DNA of 64,000 nt, taken from assembly GCF_025673445.1 (NCBI RefSeq), contig NZ_JAOVQN010000015.1:62001-126000 (forward strand), written 5' to 3'. Every line of letters starts with the position of its first letter. Position 1 is the stretch's first letter. Shown here piece after piece: positions 60,803-64,000 of the stretch. Origin of the DNA: Ruegeria_B marisflavi. GTDB taxonomy: Bacteria; Pseudomonadota; Alphaproteobacteria; Rhodobacterales; Rhodobacteraceae. The notes under the pieces were generated by a model. The model made no database searches. It was not told the origin of the DNA and saw only the letters and a program-made list of their open reading frames with translations. The translations under genes were made by a program, and so were the position numbers.

Positions 60803-63022
60803 TTACTTTTCCGATGCATCGAAGATCCCATCCCAATCAGGGTCCTCCGGCAACTCGCTCTGCCGTGCTATGCGTCCACTGAATAGAGCACAATAGTCGT
60901 GCAGGTCGAGGTCAAGACGGGCAGCTTGGCGCTCCATCGCCGCGATGAGTTCCAGAGCTTTCTGCCACTGCCCCGTACGATAGGCAGTCAGCATCTCGGC
61001 GCTGGTGGCGGATAACGTTTTGAACTCATCGCTGCCTGCCAGCCGTTCACCGCCCATCAAACCAAATATCCGTTCAGGTTCATGCTTGCCTTTGACCCGG
61101 ATAAGGTCCAGTTCCAGCAACGCAAACTCGCCATCGACGATCTGGGCTGTTCTCTCGCCGATGATAATCGACATTCCGTAATGCTTTGTTTGTCCTTCAA
61201 GGCGTGACGCCACGTTCACCGTATCGCCCAACGCGGTATAGTCGAAACGGCTGTTGCTGCCCATGTTGCCGACAAAACAGGGACCGGAGTTTACCGCCAC
61301 TCCCATATGGATTGGGTGGACCGGTTCTTTTCCAACTTGGTTTGCCATCCTGTTGCGGTTGAACTCTTCAACCGCACGGACCATTTCCAGAGCGGCACGA
61401 CAACTGGCACGTGGATGATCTTTGGTCTCTAGCGGAGCGTTCCAGAATGCCATCACCGCATCACCCATGAACTTGTCGATTGTGCCCCCGGATTTCAGGA
61501 TAGGTTCGGACATCACAGTGAGCATCTCGTTCATCAGCTTGGTAAGTCCTTGGGGATCGTCACGGAACTCTTCCGAGATCGTCGTGAACCCACGCACGTC
61601 GCTGAACAGAACAGAAAGATCGCGGCGCTCACCTCCCAACTTGAGCGCGTCCATGCTGTCGGCAAGCTGCGCCACCAGAGCGGGCGTTACGTACTGGCCA
61701 AAGGCGTTCCGGATACGGTTCCTGCGGCGTTCCTCGCGCAAATAGTTGGTGCTCGACATTAACATGACGGTCAACATTGTCGCGACAATCGGGAATGTGG
61801 GATCAACCAACTGACTCTGCCACAAAAACATCAGATAGGAGTAAATGCCATAAGCAGACACAAGCACCAACGTACTTATGATCAAGACACCGGCGTGCAG
61901 CATAGGCGCGAGCGCAATGACAAGAATTGTCATGGCCGCCGCAGTTAGCAGCTCTTTTCCATCGGCGATATTCTCGCGCTTCAACAGCGTACCAGCTAAA
62001 ACGTTTTCCAGCAATTGAGCATGTATTTCGACCCCGGCCATCGGCACGCCCAAAGGCGTCGCACGGAAGTCCTCCAAACCAATGGCTGAAGTACCCACGA
62101 GCACCAGATGTCCCGCCAAACGATTTTGCGGCACCTTGCCTTGAAGCAGGTCAGCGGCAGAGACAAACCGATTGGAGCTTGAGGCTGAAAAACGTGTCCA
62201 GACGGTACCGTCGCCTTGGGTCTTGATCACCTGCCCTGCAACTACGACGCCATCTATTCCCGCATCGTTGGTCCGCACGGCAAAGGCGTCGCCTCCTGTG
62301 GCGATACGCAAAAGTTCCAAGGAAAGACTGAGCCGCAACGCGCCTTCGACCATCATCACGATTGGAACGCGTCGGTAAATACCGTCCGCATCGGGTAAAA
62401 CGGTAAACACCCCGCGCCCGGGCGCAGCCTCATTCAGGATCGGCAAGTTCTGAACCAGCTCTGGAAATTTCAACATGTAAGGTCTCGGATCCGGACCGAT
62501 AATTGCATGCGGGACCTTTTGAATCTCCCGCTCTACCCCGGACGCTTGCAAGCCGCTGCGCACACTCGTTTCACCCAATACAACGCGATTACGAGAAAAG
62601 GACTGTGCGAGAACCGTGTCGTTACTCGGAAGTTGCATCAACTGGGAACGAATTTCACTGGAAATCCCAGGGTTGTCGGCCGCAATCGCATTTGGCGACA
62701 GCCGGTCCGGTTCCGAGAACACTATGTCGTAGGCCATCGCGGCAGCGCCCTCTTGAAACACTCGATCCGTCAGTTCAGCGATCGTCGTTCTTGGCCAAGG
62801 CCATTGGCCAACTTCACTCAGGCTACGGTCATCGATATCCAGAATAGCAACTGGAAACGGTGCAATTTCGCGGGGATTTAGACGCTGGAACTGGTCAAAC
62901 GCCTGCAGGCGCAAACGTTCGACGAAAATCGGGTCGACAATTCGCAAGGTCAAAAGAGCAAACACGAGCAGGAAGCCCGAAAGGCGGCTCCAACTGAGTT
63001 TTCTCGCTTTCCATAAAGCCAC
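60803..63022 (-). CDS. CHASE2-domain adenylate cyclase
   Basis: 739 residues. One N-terminal membrane helix, then a periplasmic CHASE2 sensor domain (about 35-350: PFPVAILDIDDRSL, EVGQWPWPRTTIAEL, AGVEIHAQLLENVLAG), three membrane helices (about 356-428) and a class III cyclase domain (about 465-640). Catalytic residues are intact: metal Asp475 in LFSDVRGFT and Asp521 in IDKFMGDAV, adenine-selecting Lys517 and Thr596 in DYTALGDTVN, transition-state Asn603 and Arg607. Lys/Thr indicates ATP, so cAMP. Divergent from the FecR-domain gene, a pairing I recall from other bacteria; convergent with the secretion genes. Confidence 0.92.
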   Translation of the reverse strand: MALWKARKLSWSRLSGFLLVFALLTLRIVDPIFVERLRLQAFDQFQRLNPREIAPFPVAILDIDDRSLSEVGQWPWPRTTIAELTDRVFQEGAAAMAYDIVFSEPDRLSPNAIAADNPGISSEIRSQLMQLPSNDTVLAQSFSRNRVVLGETSVRSGLQASGVEREIQKVPHAIIGPDPRPYMLKFPELVQNLPILNEAAPGRGVFTVLPDADGIYRRVPIVMMVEGALRLSLSLELLRIATGGDAFAVRTNDAGIDGVVVAGQVIKTQGDGTVWTRFSASSSNRFVSAADLLQGKVPQNRLAGHLVLVGTSAIGLEDFRATPLGVPMAGVEIHAQLLENVLAGTLLKRENIADGKELLTAAAMTILVIALAPMLHAGVLIISTLVLVSAYGIYSYLMFLWQSQLVDPTFPIVATMLTVMLMSSTNYLREERRRNRIRNAFGQYVTPALVAQLADSMDALKLGGERRDLSVLFSDVRGFTTISEEFRDDPQGLTKLMNEMLTVMSEPILKSGGTIDKFMGDAVMAFWNAPLETKDHPRASCRAALEMVRAVEEFNRNRMANQVGKEPVHPIHMGVAVNSGPCFVGNMGSNSRFDYTALGDTVNVASRLEGQTKHYGMSIIIGERTAQIVDGEFALLELDLIRVKGKHEPERIFGLMGGERLAGSDEFKTLSATSAEMLTAYRTGQWQKALELIAAMERQAARLDLDLHDYCALFSGRIARQSELPEDPDWDGIFDASEK

Positions 63023-63248
63023 GAACTTGGTCTTCCAATTTGATCTGCCCTGCGAACAACAACGACTCGCTGATCTAGGACGAGTGGAAACAGTTGCTTA
63101 TCTTAGCCACATTTTTTTACACTTGAGGAAGTTTCAAAAATTTCCCGGCAGAGCGCCTCGATTTCGCCCTATTTTTGAATCTCTTAGGTCGAATCGCCTA
63201 GGTGTGTTAACCTTTTGTTCATATTTTCCTTTGTAACGGAGCTTGAGC
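63023..63248. promoter_or_regulatory. Divergent promoter region between the cyclase and the FecR-domain gene
   Basis: 226-bp AT-rich gap between two divergent starts. It has T-tracts (ATTTTTTTAC near 63110, AACCTTTTGTTCATATTTTCC near 63210 is split by GTT) and no convincing -35/-10 pair. A GGAGCTTGAGC ribosome site precedes the plus-strand ATG. A cAMP-CRP palindrome (TGTGA-N6-TCACA) is not visible. Confidence 0.45.
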
Positions 63249-64000
63249 ATGGTTCGAGCGACCGCTGAACTTGACTTTGATCCTCAGCATTCCTTCGGGC
63301 AAATTTTGCATACCGAAGACGGCCCGATATTCTTGCCCTCTGATTTGAAGCTCTTTACAGCCGAGTTTGTGAAGGTCGGTTCGGACCTGAATATTGTCGA
63401 CACAGAAGGGCAATCCCTTAGAATAATTAACTATTTTTCTGAACTTGATCCGCGCGATCTGGTGTCTTCCGACGGTGGCGTGCTGCACGGTGACACAGTT
63501 CGTCTGTTATCCGGTGCCGGGCTCGACTCTCTCTTCGCCCAGGTCGGTGCGGCGCAAGCTTCCATCCCAATTGGTCAGGTTGAACTGTTGTCCGGCGGCG
63601 CACATGTGCAGCGTCTCGATGGATCGATTGATGATCTGAATATCGGCACCAAGATCTATGCCAACGATGTTTTGCTGACCGACAGCGATGGGCGCGTGTC
63701 TGTCACATTCGCAGATGGCACAATATTTTCACTGTCCGAGTCATCTCGCATGGTGATTGACGAACTCGTCTACTCGCCCGAAGGAACCGACAATAGCAGC
63801 AAGTTCAACCTGATAAACGGAGGCTTTGTTTTCATCGCCGGGCAAGTGGCCAAGACGGGTGACATGGACGTCACCACTCCAGCGGCTACGATGGGCATTC
63901 GCGGCACCAACGTCTCGGCCCTGCTGTCCAAGGTCGAAGAAGTAACGCGCCTCACGGTCGCGTTGAACTATGACCCGGATGGGCATCTGGGAACAATTGA
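63249..64000 (+). CDS. FecR-domain protein, probable type I secreted adhesin or RTX-like cargo (3' end outside window)
   Basis: 250 residues visible, frame open to the window end. No Sec signal peptide (starts MVRATAELDFDPQ). Residues 1-115 are an acidic, Leu/Gly-rich head with ISIPIGQVELLSG-type beta strands; residues 118-235 are a FecR-like domain: IGTKIYANDVLLTDSDGR, VTFADGTIFSLSESSRMVID, and the closing motif ATMGIRGTNVS (about 213-223). Such heads occur at the N-terminus of very long T1SS-exported repeat proteins; the adjacent exporter and lack of a Sec signal fit this. Whether repeats and a C-terminal secretion signal follow cannot be seen here. Confidence 0.75.
   Translation, partial: MVRATAELDFDPQHSFGQILHTEDGPIFLPSDLKLFTAEFVKVGSDLNIVDTEGQSLRIINYFSELDPRDLVSSDGGVLHGDTVRLLSGAGLDSLFAQVGAAQASIPIGQVELLSGGAHVQRLDGSIDDLNIGTKIYANDVLLTDSDGRVSVTFADGTIFSLSESSRMVIDELVYSPEGTDNSSKFNLINGGFVFIAGQVAKTGDMDVTTPAATMGIRGTNVSALLSKVEEVTRLTVALNYDPDGHLGTI

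Noticed and set aside
1..64000. tRNA, rRNA, CRISPR arrays, insertion sequences, integrase or attachment sites
   Set aside because: I looked for T-loop GGTTCGA-type sequence in cloverleaf context, regularly spaced repeats, and transposase/integrase frames, and found none I could support. The intergenic repeats are too few and too short for an IS or CRISPR.

Overview
This window reads as the chromosome of an alphaproteobacterium of the Rhodobacteraceae, most likely a marine roseobacter close to Ruegeria. The grounds are high GC, tightly packed operons with ATGA/GTGA/TGATG junctions, a flavoprotein-SelD fusion next to SelU, a Mrp antiporter with fused A and B subunits, an opgCGH set, prpE with TTTGCAAA-type boxes, and many small roseobacter-type conserved proteins. 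Genus is an inference. I saw no rRNA, tRNA, CRISPR array, insertion sequence or prophage.

Layout. 1-4.4 kb: osmoregulated periplasmic glucan genes opgC (cut by the window edge), opgG, opgH. 4.4-5.7 kb: rhodanese and PHB-depolymerase-like esterase on the minus strand. 5.9-11.9 kb: complete mrpA(B)CDEFG cation/proton antiporter operon. 11.9-15.2 kb: selenium module (FAD oxidoreductase-SelD fusion, SelU). 15.2-20 kb: SRAP protein, GST, TPR-sulfotransferase, periplasmic 5'-nucleotidase. 20.1-22.3 kb: DUF952, DUF1330, pyrD, arsC operon. 22.3-24.5 kb: MATE exporter and two PaaI-type thioesterases. 24.6-32.4 kb: two MerR-family regulators and a beta-oxidation set (acyl-CoA dehydrogenase, thiolase, hydratase/hydroxyacyl-CoA dehydrogenase) with a GST and a small conserved protein.

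32.4-40.6 kb is accessory and partly decayed. It holds an NTF2-like gene broken by one amber codon, a rhodanese-HTH fusion, a nucleotidyl-cyclase/TPR pseudogene with three lesions, a Hint-domain protein lacking its nucleophile, a sulfotransferase, a DMT permease, a membrane protein that looks like an M48 peptidase without its HExxH, and a secreted Pro/Ala-rich protein. 40.6-45.2 kb: nucleoside salvage operon cdd-deoA-deoB-add-upp. 45.3-55.5 kb: VOC/double-cupin protein, maeB, GFA-type protein, prpE, methyltransferase, a three-gene SCO1 cluster and an amidase.

55.9-64 kb, visibly lower in GC than the rest, is a type I secretion locus: TolC-like outer-membrane protein, ABC exporter with a cysteine-less C39-like domain, membrane-fusion protein, a CHASE2 adenylate cyclase, and the start of a divergent FecR-domain protein that runs off the window and is the best candidate for the secreted cargo. 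I consider this locus, in which a cAMP-type sensor cyclase sits beside a FecR-headed T1SS cargo, the most interesting system here.
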